Below are positions 15,165 through 23,294 of a stretch of DNA of 64,000 bases, one piece after another (the first letter of the stretch is position 1; every line of letters starts with the position of its first letter). The notes beneath the pieces are model-generated. The model did no database searches. It worked only from the letters and a program-made list of their open reading frames with translations, and had not been told where the DNA came from. This DNA comes from Alloacidobacterium dinghuense (GTDB taxonomy: Bacteria > Acidobacteriota > Terriglobia > Terriglobales > Acidobacteriaceae), in assembly GCF_014274465.1 (NCBI RefSeq), contig NZ_CP060394.1, positions 2,852,001 through 2,916,000 of the forward strand. Reading direction: 5' to 3'. The position numbers and the translations under genes were made by a program.

Positions 15165-16969
15165 GTGAAGTACAGACAACAGCTCCTCTCAATTCTGGTG
15201 GCTCTGTTGCCAAATGCTGGTTGCGCGGGCTGGAGTTAACCGCAAACATCGTCCGGAATCGCGATCGCATCATGTCGACAGTGATCGAGGAACGAGCTGC
15301 GCATTTCGGTGACGCGCCAGCTCTTCTTTCCGACCGCGAGTGCCTTACATACAGGGCACTTGCTCAGCGCTCGAACCAATACGCACGCTGGGCGCTCGGG
15401 CAAGGCATCGCAAAAGGCGACGTCGTCGGCCTGCTGATGACGAATCGGCCTGAATATTTCGCTGTATGGCTTGGGATCACAAGTGTCGGCGGTGTAGTCG
15501 CCCTGCTCAATACCAATCTTATCGGGCCCTCTCTCGCTCACTGCGTCAATATTGTCGCTCCAAAGCATCTGATCGTGGCCGGAGAACTCGTTGATTCGCT
15601 GAGTACTGCGCTGCCGGGGGTCGCGGCGCCACCGGCGATCTGGACACACGGAGCAGACCATTCCCGATTCCAACGTATCGACCACGACATTCAACAGCAG
15701 CCTTGTGAAAAGCTGAACAGCAGCGAGCGGCCGTTGCTGACTATAGAAGATCGGGCACTTTATATTTTTACCTCCGGCACCACGGGGTTGCCAAAGGCCG
15801 CTAACATCAGCCATGCTCGTGTCCTCCAATGGAGCCATTGGTTTGCAGGCATGATGGATGCGCAGCCTGCAGACCGAATGTACAACTGCCTACCGATGTA
15901 TCACAGCATCGGCGGGGTGCTCGTACCGGGCGCGACTCTTGTCGGTGGCGGTAGCGTCGTCATTTGCGAGAAGTTTTCGGCCAGTCAGTTTTGGAGCGAT
16001 GTTATTGGTTGGGATTGCACGATGTTCCAATACATCGGCGAGTTTTGTCGCTACTTACTCCACGTCGCTCCGCCGTCGAAGGCCCGCGACCATCGAATCA
16101 GATTAGCCTGTGGTAATGGGCTGGCACCCGATGTGTGGGATGCCTTCAAGGATAGGTTCCGAATTCCGCGGATTCTTGAATTCTATGCTTCCACCGAAGG
16201 TGGCGTCTCATTGTTCAACGTAGAAGGGAAATGCGGCGCGATTGGCCGCATCCCACCTTATTTGGCGCATCGATTTTCGCCGGCCTTGGTGCGATTCGAT
16301 GTCGACAAAGGCGAGCCAGTTCGCAATGATCAGGGATTCTGTATTCGTTGTGCTCCGGACGAACCCGGCGAAGCCATCGGCAAAATCGTGCACGATCCCT
16401 CGAACGTAGGCAGCCGCTTCGAGGGCTATCTGGATGAGCAAGCCTCAGAACGAAAAATCCTGCGCGATGTTTTTGAGCGCGGAGACGCTTGGGTTCGCAC
16501 CGGCGACTTGATGCGGAAGGACGAGAAGGGGTTTTTCTATTTCGTCGACCGCATCGGCGACACATTTCGATGGAAGGGCGAGAACGTTGCAACCTCCGAG
16601 GTCTCTGAGGCAATTTGTGCATTTCCTGGAGTGATGCACGCCAACGTCTACGGAGTGACTATTCCCTCTACACAAGGCCGGGCTGGCATGGCTGCGATCG
16701 TTGCCGATCACGAGATGGATCTCTCTGCTTTTAGGAAACACCTGGTGAGCCGCCTTCCCTCGTACGCGCGCCCTGTATTCCTCCGAATTCAGAAGGATAT
16801 CGAAGTCACAGGAACTTTTAAGTACTCGAAGACGGATCTGGTGCGCCAAGGATATGACCCTCTCATCACGTCGGATCCTATATATCTTGATAATTCAAAA
16901 TTGGAGGCTTTTGTTCAGCTCGACAAGACTCTCTACGATCGCATTCAAAAGGGACGGATTCGCCTGTAG
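15161..16969 (+). CDS. Long-chain acyl-CoA synthetase-like ligase (FadD6/FATP type)
   Basis: This 602-residue ANL enzyme has FTSGTTGLPKA (203-213), YNCLPMYHSIGG, EFYASTEGGVS, RTGDLMRKDEKGFFYFVDR and GENVATSEVSE. It ends with VTGTFKYSKTDLV, where the A10 lysine region lies. These are marks of the very-long-chain acyl-CoA synthetase / fatty-acid transport protein branch, which activates long acyl chains with CoA. The TTG at 15161 overlaps the SDR stop (TTGA). An internal ATG at 15272 would remove 37 residues. It is the second ligase of the cluster and probably activates a fatty acid precursor or product. Confidence 0.8.
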   Translation: MSEVQTTAPLNSGGSVAKCWLRGLELTANIVRNRDRIMSTVIEERAAHFGDAPALLSDRECLTYRALAQRSNQYARWALGQGIAKGDVVGLLMTNRPEYFAVWLGITSVGGVVALLNTNLIGPSLAHCVNIVAPKHLIVAGELVDSLSTALPGVAAPPAIWTHGADHSRFQRIDHDIQQQPCEKLNSSERPLLTIEDRALYIFTSGTTGLPKAANISHARVLQWSHWFAGMMDAQPADRMYNCLPMYHSIGGVLVPGATLVGGGSVVICEKFSASQFWSDVIGWDCTMFQYIGEFCRYLLHVAPPSKARDHRIRLACGNGLAPDVWDAFKDRFRIPRILEFYASTEGGVSLFNVEGKCGAIGRIPPYLAHRFSPALVRFDVDKGEPVRNDQGFCIRCAPDEPGEAIGKIVHDPSNVGSRFEGYLDEQASERKILRDVFERGDAWVRTGDLMRKDEKGFFYFVDRIGDTFRWKGENVATSEVSEAICAFPGVMHANVYGVTIPSTQGRAGMAAIVADHEMDLSAFRKHLVSRLPSYARPVFLRIQKDIEVTGTFKYSKTDLVRQGYDPLITSDPIYLDNSKLEAFVQLDKTLYDRIQKGRIRL

Positions 16970-17062
16970 CTTCCGGTTCTAATCAGAATCCGGTCCCAGG
17001 GAGCACTTTCGAGACATGCAAATTCATCTCTATCGAGATTGCGCTTAAGCAAAAGGGTGTGA

Positions 17063-18484
17063 ATGATCATTAGTCAGTTTGGGGACGAATTTGAAACGCT
17101 GCAGGCAGAAATTGCGCGCGGCCCCATTTTCCCTTGTGTGACGCCAGATGAGATCCGAAGCTATCTCGCCTCACGGTATGACTTCAAGAAAACGCGGACT
17201 CTTGAGGAAGTCATTTCCGACGTAGAGCAAATGCTGCGGACGTGGCAGGTGCAGGTGACGCATCCTCGCTACTTTGGCCTCTTCAACCCGAGCGTAACCC
17301 TTGCATCTGTCATCGCCGACACGCTTGTTGCTATGTACAACCCCCAACTTGCGAATTGGCGAACCTCGCCGGTTGCGAATGAGATCGAAAGGCATACGCT
17401 CGGTTGGCTAACCGCAAAGTTTGGTCTTCCTGCGACGACCATCGCGACGTTCACGAGCGGCGGAACGGAAGCGAACCTTTCAGCGGTTGTTGTCGCCTTA
17501 ACGCGGGCCTTCCCAGACTATGGCGAACACGGGCTTCGGCACCTGGCTGCATCGCCCGCGATCTATCTCACAGAAGAGGCTCACAACGGGTACAACAAAA
17601 TTGCGCATATGACGGGGCTGGGTAGAAGGGCCCTCCGAACGGTGGCGACGGACCGACATCTGAAGCTGGATCTCGGCGATCTCGAACGACGAGTGGCTGA
17701 GGATCGCCAGAACGGGTTCTCCCCGTTCATGGTTGTCGGCACCGCTGGGACTACGGCGGCCGGTATCATCGATCCCCTGGACGAGATCGGGCGCTTTTGC
17801 CGGGAAGAAGGCTTATGGTTTCATGCCGACGCGGCGTGGGGTGGTGCAGCAATCATCTCACCAAAGCTCAAGCATTATCTTTCCGGAATCGATACCGCAG
17901 ACTCGATTACATGCGATGCGCACAAGTGGTTCTCTGTCCCCATGGGCTGTGGGATGTTCTTTTGCCGGCATCCTGATCGCGTTCTCGAGGCATTCCGTGT
18001 GGACATCTCTTACATGCCGAAGAAAACGGATCAGACGGTCACGGATCCTCTCATGACCTCGGTGCAATGGTCCCGCCGCTTTATCGGTCTAAAGCTCTTC
18101 ATGGCGCTTGCGCAGCATGGCGAATCAGGGCAGGCTGACCTGATCGAGCACCAGACGCGTATGGGTAACGTGTTGAGGGAGGCGCTCGATGCCTCCGGCT
18201 GGCGCATTATCAACTCAACACCGCTCCCTCTGGTTTGCTTCACCCGAGATGGACTTGTTCCTGCCAGATTTCTGGCCACACTCCGAGAGCAGCAGGTCGC
18301 ATGGATGTCGGAAGCTTCGATTGGAGGGGCTCCAGTCTTGCGGGCGTGCATCACGAGTTTCAGAACGACTGAGGCTGATATTCACTGGGTGGTGGACGAG
18401 ATGAACCGTCTCTTCTTACAAGATTCGGGTCAAAGCATGTCGAATCAGACAGTGGCTATCCCTGTACAGTCCACGAGCAGATGA
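17063..18484 (+). CDS. PLP-dependent group II decarboxylase
   Basis: The 473-residue protein shows the fold-type I decarboxylase pattern: THPRYFGLFNPS, TFTSGGTEANLSAV (PLP phosphate), WFHADAAWGGAA (Asp to the pyridine nitrogen) and DSITCDAHKWF with the Schiff-base Lys288. It belongs with aromatic-amino-acid, glutamate and diaminobutyrate decarboxylases; specificity cannot be assigned. Its stop overlaps the start of the MetY-like gene (ATGA), suggesting that the two act in sequence: gamma-replacement, then decarboxylation, or the reverse. A 93-base gap separates it from the upstream ligase gene, where an internal promoter could lie. Confidence 0.85.
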   Translation: MIISQFGDEFETLQAEIARGPIFPCVTPDEIRSYLASRYDFKKTRTLEEVISDVEQMLRTWQVQVTHPRYFGLFNPSVTLASVIADTLVAMYNPQLANWRTSPVANEIERHTLGWLTAKFGLPATTIATFTSGGTEANLSAVVVALTRAFPDYGEHGLRHLAASPAIYLTEEAHNGYNKIAHMTGLGRRALRTVATDRHLKLDLGDLERRVAEDRQNGFSPFMVVGTAGTTAAGIIDPLDEIGRFCREEGLWFHADAAWGGAAIISPKLKHYLSGIDTADSITCDAHKWFSVPMGCGMFFCRHPDRVLEAFRVDISYMPKKTDQTVTDPLMTSVQWSRRFIGLKLFMALAQHGESGQADLIEHQTRMGNVLREALDASGWRIINSTPLPLVCFTRDGLVPARFLATLREQQVAWMSEASIGGAPVLRACITSFRTTEADIHWVVDEMNRLFLQDSGQSMSNQTVAIPVQSTSR

Positions 18485-19764
18485 GGAGTATGAAACGAGA
18501 AACGATTGCCGTTCATGGTGGTTACGAACTCGATCCAACCACGAAGGCTGTGGCTGTACCTATTTATCAAACGGTTTCCTATGCGTTTGATAGTGCAGAT
18601 CATGCGGCGGCGCTATTCAATCTGGAGGCAGAAGGATATCGCTACACGCGGATTTCGAACCCGACCACCGCAGTACTGGAGCGGCGTGTCGCGGCGCTCG
18701 AAGGAGGGCTGGACGCCCTGTGCGTCAGCAGTGGGCAGGCCGCGGTTTACTATGCGGTCCTGAACGTCACTGAGCTGGGAAGCAACATCGTGTCGGTTCC
18801 TCAGCTCTACGGAACCACGCACAGCCTGTTCAGTCACCTCCTGCCAAGCCAGGGTGTGAATGTCCGATTTGGAGAATCGGATTGCCCGCAAGCGCTGGAG
18901 AGATTGATCGATGACAAAACGCGCGCGCTCTTCTGTGAGAGTGTCGGGAATCCGGCAGGAAATATTTGCGACATCGAGGAGTTAGCCTTCATCGCGCACA
19001 AGCATGGGTTGCCGTTGCTGGTCGATAATACAGTGGCTACGCCCATGTTGCTACGGCCGATTGAGTATGGCGCCGACATTGTTATTCACTCTCTTACAAA
19101 ATTTCTGGGTGGACACGGCACAACACTCGGAGGGGCCATTGTCGACAGCGGGAATTTCCCTTGGAACGAGCACACTTCACGGTTCCCCATGTTTAACCAG
19201 CCGGATCCCTCCTACCATGGTTTGGTCTACACCGAACACTACGGGAGGGCAGCCTACATTGGACGCTGCCGCAGTGTTTATCAGCGGACCACCGGCGCTG
19301 TGTTGTCGCCTATGAGCGCGTTCCTGTTGCTCCAGGGAATCGAAACGGTTGCGCTGCGGATTGACCGCCACGTCGAAAATGGCAGGAGAGTTGCCGAGTT
19401 CTTCCGCAACGATCCCAGGATCGAATGGATCAATTACACCGGATTGCCTGGCAGTCCGTATTATTCGCTCGCGAAAAAATATCTGTGTGGCCGCGCCTGT
19501 TCTCTGATGACCGTCGGTCTCAAGGGCGGCTTCGAGGCTGCAGTTAAGTTTTATGATGCGCTCACACTTGTGACACGCCTTGTCAATCTGGGTGATGCCA
19601 AGTCGTTGGCCTGCCATCCCGCATCGACGACTCACCGACAGATGTCGGCAAAAGAACAACTCCACGCCGGCGTCAAGCCGGAGATGATCCGGCTCAGCAT
19701 CGGGATCGAACACAGCGAAGATATCATCGCAGATCTGGATCAGGCGCTCGACGCGACGGTCTAG
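18481..19764 (+). CDS. MetY-like PLP enzyme (O-acylhomoserine sulfhydrylase / gamma-replacement family)
   Basis: The 427-residue protein is a Cys/Met-metabolism PLP enzyme: YRYTRISNPTTAVLERR, SSGQAA, the VDNT Asp motif, and HSLTKFLGG with Schiff-base Lys207. Its closing pattern LACHPASTTHRQMS is typical of O-acetylhomoserine sulfhydrylases. Housekeeping members exchange the acyloxy group of O-acylhomoserine for sulfide. Homologues in natural-product pathways (Fub7 in fusaric acid, LolC in loline biosynthesis) use carbon or nitrogen nucleophiles instead. Placement between a decarboxylase and a MetA-like gene within a biosynthetic cluster favours a secondary role, but methionine biosynthesis cannot be excluded. 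Confidence 0.83.
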   Translation: MRSMKRETIAVHGGYELDPTTKAVAVPIYQTVSYAFDSADHAAALFNLEAEGYRYTRISNPTTAVLERRVAALEGGLDALCVSSGQAAVYYAVLNVTELGSNIVSVPQLYGTTHSLFSHLLPSQGVNVRFGESDCPQALERLIDDKTRALFCESVGNPAGNICDIEELAFIAHKHGLPLLVDNTVATPMLLRPIEYGADIVIHSLTKFLGGHGTTLGGAIVDSGNFPWNEHTSRFPMFNQPDPSYHGLVYTEHYGRAAYIGRCRSVYQRTTGAVLSPMSAFLLLQGIETVALRIDRHVENGRRVAEFFRNDPRIEWINYTGLPGSPYYSLAKKYLCGRACSLMTVGLKGGFEAAVKFYDALTLVTRLVNLGDAKSLACHPASTTHRQMSAKEQLHAGVKPEMIRLSIGIEHSEDIIADLDQALDATV

Positions 19765-19813
19765 GCTGATTCCTTTTCCCCGAGTGGCTCATATCAACCT
19801 GAGGGAGATATTT

Positions 19814-20980
19814 ATGCCTGCCTTTTTGCAAACAAATCCATCCAGTTCCGACAGGCAACCATGCGCGAAAGGGCTTTGCGCTAAGCCGTTTGCGGAGTGC
19901 TTGGATCGGTCGGGTAACTCCCTCACAATTGGATTGATCAACAACATGCCGGATGGAGTCCTTGAGGCAACGGAACGCCAGTTTCTTTCACTCCTCAATT
20001 CGTCTTCTCACGGTATTTCAGTCCGCATGGTGCTCTATTCGCTGCCGGGTGTCCCTCGAAACGAATTGGGTGCCCGCCATGTCAGTAAGTCCTATTCGAG
20101 CGTTGAGAACCTGTGGGACACACAGATCGATGGGCTCATTGTTACCGGAAGGGAGCCTGCGACGCCGAATCTCGCGGACGAACCATACTGGGAAAGTTTC
20201 ACGGCGGTCCTAGATTGGGCGCGGGACAACACCTACTCGACTATCTGGTCATGTCTTGCCACTCACGCTGCTACTCTCTATCTCGACGGCATTCACAGGA
20301 TCAGAAGCGACCATAAACACTCCGGGGTCTTTAATTGCACCCGAGTCTCAGATCATTCACTCACTGCAAAGACACCCTCTCGCTTTAGGCTTCCGCATTC
20401 CCGGTGGAACGGTTTGCCGGAAAGCGAACTGACCTCCAGAGGATATTCGGTGCTCACCAGGACCGCGGATGCCGGCGTTGATACATTCATCAAAAAGTAC
20501 AAGAGCATGTTTGTCTTTTTCCAAGGTCATCCCGAATACGAATCCAATGCTCTTCTGCTCGAATATCGCAGAGATGTAGGCCGGTATCTGCGAGGAGAAA
20601 CAAATCGGTATCCTTTAATGCCGCAGGATTATTTCGACCGCGATACAGTGATTGCATTGACGGAACTGGAACAAGAAGCAACGATCAATCCGCGTGACGA
20701 GCTACTGGCGCAAGTCTTCGGGAAATTGGAGCGGATAGATGTCGAAAACACCTGGCGCGAGACAGCGGTCTGCATCTATAGAAGCTGGTTGCAGTACATA
20801 TGGGCACAGAAAAAGCGCCGTTTACGGACCGGCGGAGTTGCAGTGAAAGCCAGCGGTGTTGATGTCTTGATGTCGCCACAATCAACAGAGGTTGACGCTT
20901 CTACTTCAGCTGGTTTCCCGAATCATCAGGAGTCAACTGCGATCTCTACGCCTTCTACTAGCATGTTGACGATCCTGTAA
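19814..20980 (+). CDS. MetA-like homoserine O-acyltransferase
   Basis: The ATG at 19814 has a good ribosome site (GAGGGAG) and gives 388 residues. The MetA/HTS glutamine-amidotransferase-like fold is shown by LTIGLINNMPD, DGLIVTGREP, WSCLATHAA with nucleophile Cys147, and FFQGHPEYE with His239 and Glu241. In MetA the residue after TGAPV (Glu or Gly) sets succinyl- or acetyl-CoA use; here the segment reads TGREPA and fits neither. A C-terminal tail of about 50 residues is extra. It probably acylates the hydroxyl of homoserine or an analogue to provide the leaving group for the MetY-like enzyme. Confidence 0.78.
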   Translation: MPAFLQTNPSSSDRQPCAKGLCAKPFAECLDRSGNSLTIGLINNMPDGVLEATERQFLSLLNSSSHGISVRMVLYSLPGVPRNELGARHVSKSYSSVENLWDTQIDGLIVTGREPATPNLADEPYWESFTAVLDWARDNTYSTIWSCLATHAATLYLDGIHRIRSDHKHSGVFNCTRVSDHSLTAKTPSRFRLPHSRWNGLPESELTSRGYSVLTRTADAGVDTFIKKYKSMFVFFQGHPEYESNALLLEYRRDVGRYLRGETNRYPLMPQDYFDRDTVIALTELEQEATINPRDELLAQVFGKLERIDVENTWRETAVCIYRSWLQYIWAQKKRRLRTGGVAVKASGVDVLMSPQSTEVDASTSAGFPNHQESTAISTPSTSMLTIL

Positions 20981-21067
20981 CTCATCAGCGTCACCGGTGA
21001 TTAACGGTAGCGCTTAAAAAGCGATAACAACATACCTGTAAAGTCTTGTCGAAAGGAGTTCCCTCGC

Positions 21068-22546
21068 ATGGCCTCGACCTATTCAATGCCAACAGAAACC
21101 CGAATTGTTCCTTCAGCGACTGAGCTTCTGATCAACAATCGCTGGATTGCGAGCGAGTCGGGTGAGACTTTCGCGACGATCAATCCCTCTACCGGCGAGG
21201 AGATTTGTCGGGTGGCCGCAGCCCATGAACTCGACGTGGACAAGGCTGTCCAGGCAGCGCGGAATGCCTTCGAGCGAGGACCGTGGAGAAAAATGCATGC
21301 GTCCGAACGCGGCAAGCTACTTTACCGTCTCGCTGACCTGATCGAAGGCCACGCCGACGAACTCGCACAGTTAGAGGCCCTGGACAACGGTAAGCCTGTC
21401 TCAGTGGCAAAGCGGGTAGATGTTGCCAAAACAGTTGCCTGCTATCGGTATTTCGCAGGGTGGGCCGACAAGGTTCAGGGAAAAACGATCCCCATTGACG
21501 GCGACTTTTTCTGCTACACACGTCATGAGCCCATCGGCGTGGTGGGGCAAATCATTCCGTGGAATTACCCCATGCTCATGCAGGCGTGGAAGCTTGCCCC
21601 GGCTTTGGCCACGGGAAATACCGTCGTGATGAAGCCGGCCGAGCAAACACCTCTCTCCGCGCTGCGCATAGGGGAACTGGTAGTGGATGCGGGTTTTCCC
21701 GAGGGCGTCGTCAACCTGGTGCCTGGCTTTGGCCCCATAGCCGGCGCAGCGATCGCGCGTCATATGGACATAGACAAGGTGGCATTTACCGGTTCCACTG
21801 AGATTGGGCGCCTCATCCTGGAAGCTGCCGCGAGATCAAACCTAAAGCGAGTCACTCTCGAACTGGGGGGGAAAAGCCCGAACATCATATTTGAGGACAC
21901 AGATCTTGACGAAGCGGTGGAGGGCGCTCACCTGGGATTGTTCTCCAATCAGGGCCAGATCTGTTGCGCAGGATCAAGAGTGTTTGTCGAAGAGAAGATC
22001 TACGATCAATTCGTAGAAAAGAGCGTAACCCGCGCCAGCAAACGCATCGTCGGAGACCCCTTCGATCCCCAGACCGAGCAGGGTCCGCAAATCGATCAAG
22101 CACAGGTCGACAGAGTGATGGGTTATATCGAATCAGGGCAAAATGAGGGCGCCACACTTGCCTGCGGCGGCAAGCGTGTTGGAAATCTAGGCTACTTCGT
22201 GGAGCCTACCGTGTTCGCCGATGTTCACGACAACATGAAGATTGCCAGGGAAGAAATCTTCGGACCGGTAATGAGTGTAATCCCATTTAAGGATCTCGCG
22301 GAGGTTGTCACAAGGGCGAACAAGACGAACTATGGGTTGGCGGCAGGTGTCTGGACCCGTGATATCAGGAAGGCTCACGCAATCGCTAACAACGTGCGGG
22401 CTGGTACGGTGTGGGTGAACTGCTACAACATCCTAGACACCAGAGCTCCCTTCGGTGGGTTCAAGCAGTCAGGGACTGGACGCGAGCTGGGCGAGTATGG
22501 ACTGCAGCAGTACACTGAGATAAAGACGGTCATTGTAAAGCTGTGA
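21068..22546 (+). CDS. Aldehyde dehydrogenase (NAD(P)-dependent)
   Basis: The 492-residue protein carries the full ALDH signature: [20 protein letters not shown], the NAD-binding [18 protein letters not shown] with the general-base Glu, and [11 protein letters not shown] with catalytic Cys299 or Cys300. Then come [10 protein letters not shown] and PFGGFKQSG. Its sequence style is that of the betaine-aldehyde / phenylacetaldehyde branch. The ATG has a strong AGGAG site. It is the last gene of the cluster and could oxidise an aldehyde made by the oxidase or by amine breakdown, or consume a toxic by-product. An 87-base gap to the MetA-like gene leaves room for its own promoter. Confidence 0.88.
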   Translation: MASTYSMPTETRIVPSATELLINNRWIASESGETFATINPSTGEEICRVAAAHELDVDKAVQAARNAFERGPWRKMHASERGKLLYRLADLIEGHADELAQLEALDNGKPVSVAKRVDVAKTVACYRYFAGWADKVQGKTIPIDGDFFCYTRHEPIGVVGQIIPWNYPMLMQAWKLAPALATGNTVVMKPAEQTPLSALRIGELVVDAGFPEGVVNLVPGFGPIAGAAIARHMDIDKVAFTGSTEIGRLILEAAARSNLKRVTLELGGKSPNIIFEDTDLDEAVEGAHLGLFSNQGQICCAGSRVFVEEKIYDQFVEKSVTRASKRIVGDPFDPQTEQGPQIDQAQVDRVMGYIESGQNEGATLACGGKRVGNLGYFVEPTVFADVHDNMKIAREEIFGPVMSVIPFKDLAEVVTRANKTNYGLAAGVWTRDIRKAHAIANNVRAGTVWVNCYNILDTRAPFGGFKQSGTGRELGEYGLQQYTEIKTVIVKL

Positions 22547-22681
22547 GAGATTTCGACCGTACTCGCGTGTGAATTGATAGCAATCGCCTTGAAGTCCTGT
22601 CTTCAAAACCCGCCCTCATAGGAAAACGCAAAATGTAGTATCTTAACAATCCACAATTACGTTATTTAATCTTATCAATCT

Positions 22682-22728
22682 AAGGCCTACGACACCGAGC
22701 CGCCGAACTCGCTGTCGTGGGCCTTTTT
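22682..22728 (+). terminator. Rho-independent terminator at the end of the cluster
   Basis: AAGGCC-T-ACGAC (22682-22693) pairs with GTCGT-G-GGCC (22714-22723), with one T-G wobble, and is followed by TTTTT (22724-22728). It lies 135 bases after the aldehyde dehydrogenase stop and closes the cluster. Confidence 0.7.
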
Positions 22729-23294
22729 GGTTGGTAAGATCGAGCGGCACTCGATGCACTCGTCTTCGCGCAGCAGGTCTATCGACGACAACAGAAGCGA
22801 AGCTAGTGTATATATTGCTAAAAAATGCCATGCGTCTAGCGAAAGATCGGACGCCACTTCTCCCTCCGCTGATCAGCGCGGCCGAACCAAAACTCGGCTC
22901 ATGCTCATTGAATAAAAAGGTCGGGATGACCCGCTTCGCCTTCGAATCGCCTATCTATGCCCACCTACCTGCCAGTTATGGGATGTTTATGATTGATTGA
23001 GAATAAAGTTGTTCGACGCTCCACCTCTGTATGCTCGCTGAGGCCGCTTTGCGTTCATCGCATATCATACGAAGTCACTTTGCCATTTTGGATATCTGGT
23101 GCCAAAACGACGCTCGTCCAGGCGACCGTTACGATTTCGTCCACGCAGCGTGCTCTGGAGAAGCTAAAACAATGGCGAGGAACACGATGTCAAAGTGCTA
23201 AGGCCTGATTGCATCAATATTCTTCGGCGGGAGCGTTGGAGGGCTCGACCCTCCCTAGGACTACTGCTCAACCTCAGCGCGAATTCGCCTTCGT
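22729..23294. other. Gene-free interval
   Basis: About 570 bases between the cluster terminator and the 3' end of the second ADOP gene. Short open frames exist but none has a recognisable motif or a ribosome site; I see nothing supportable. Confidence 0.5.
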
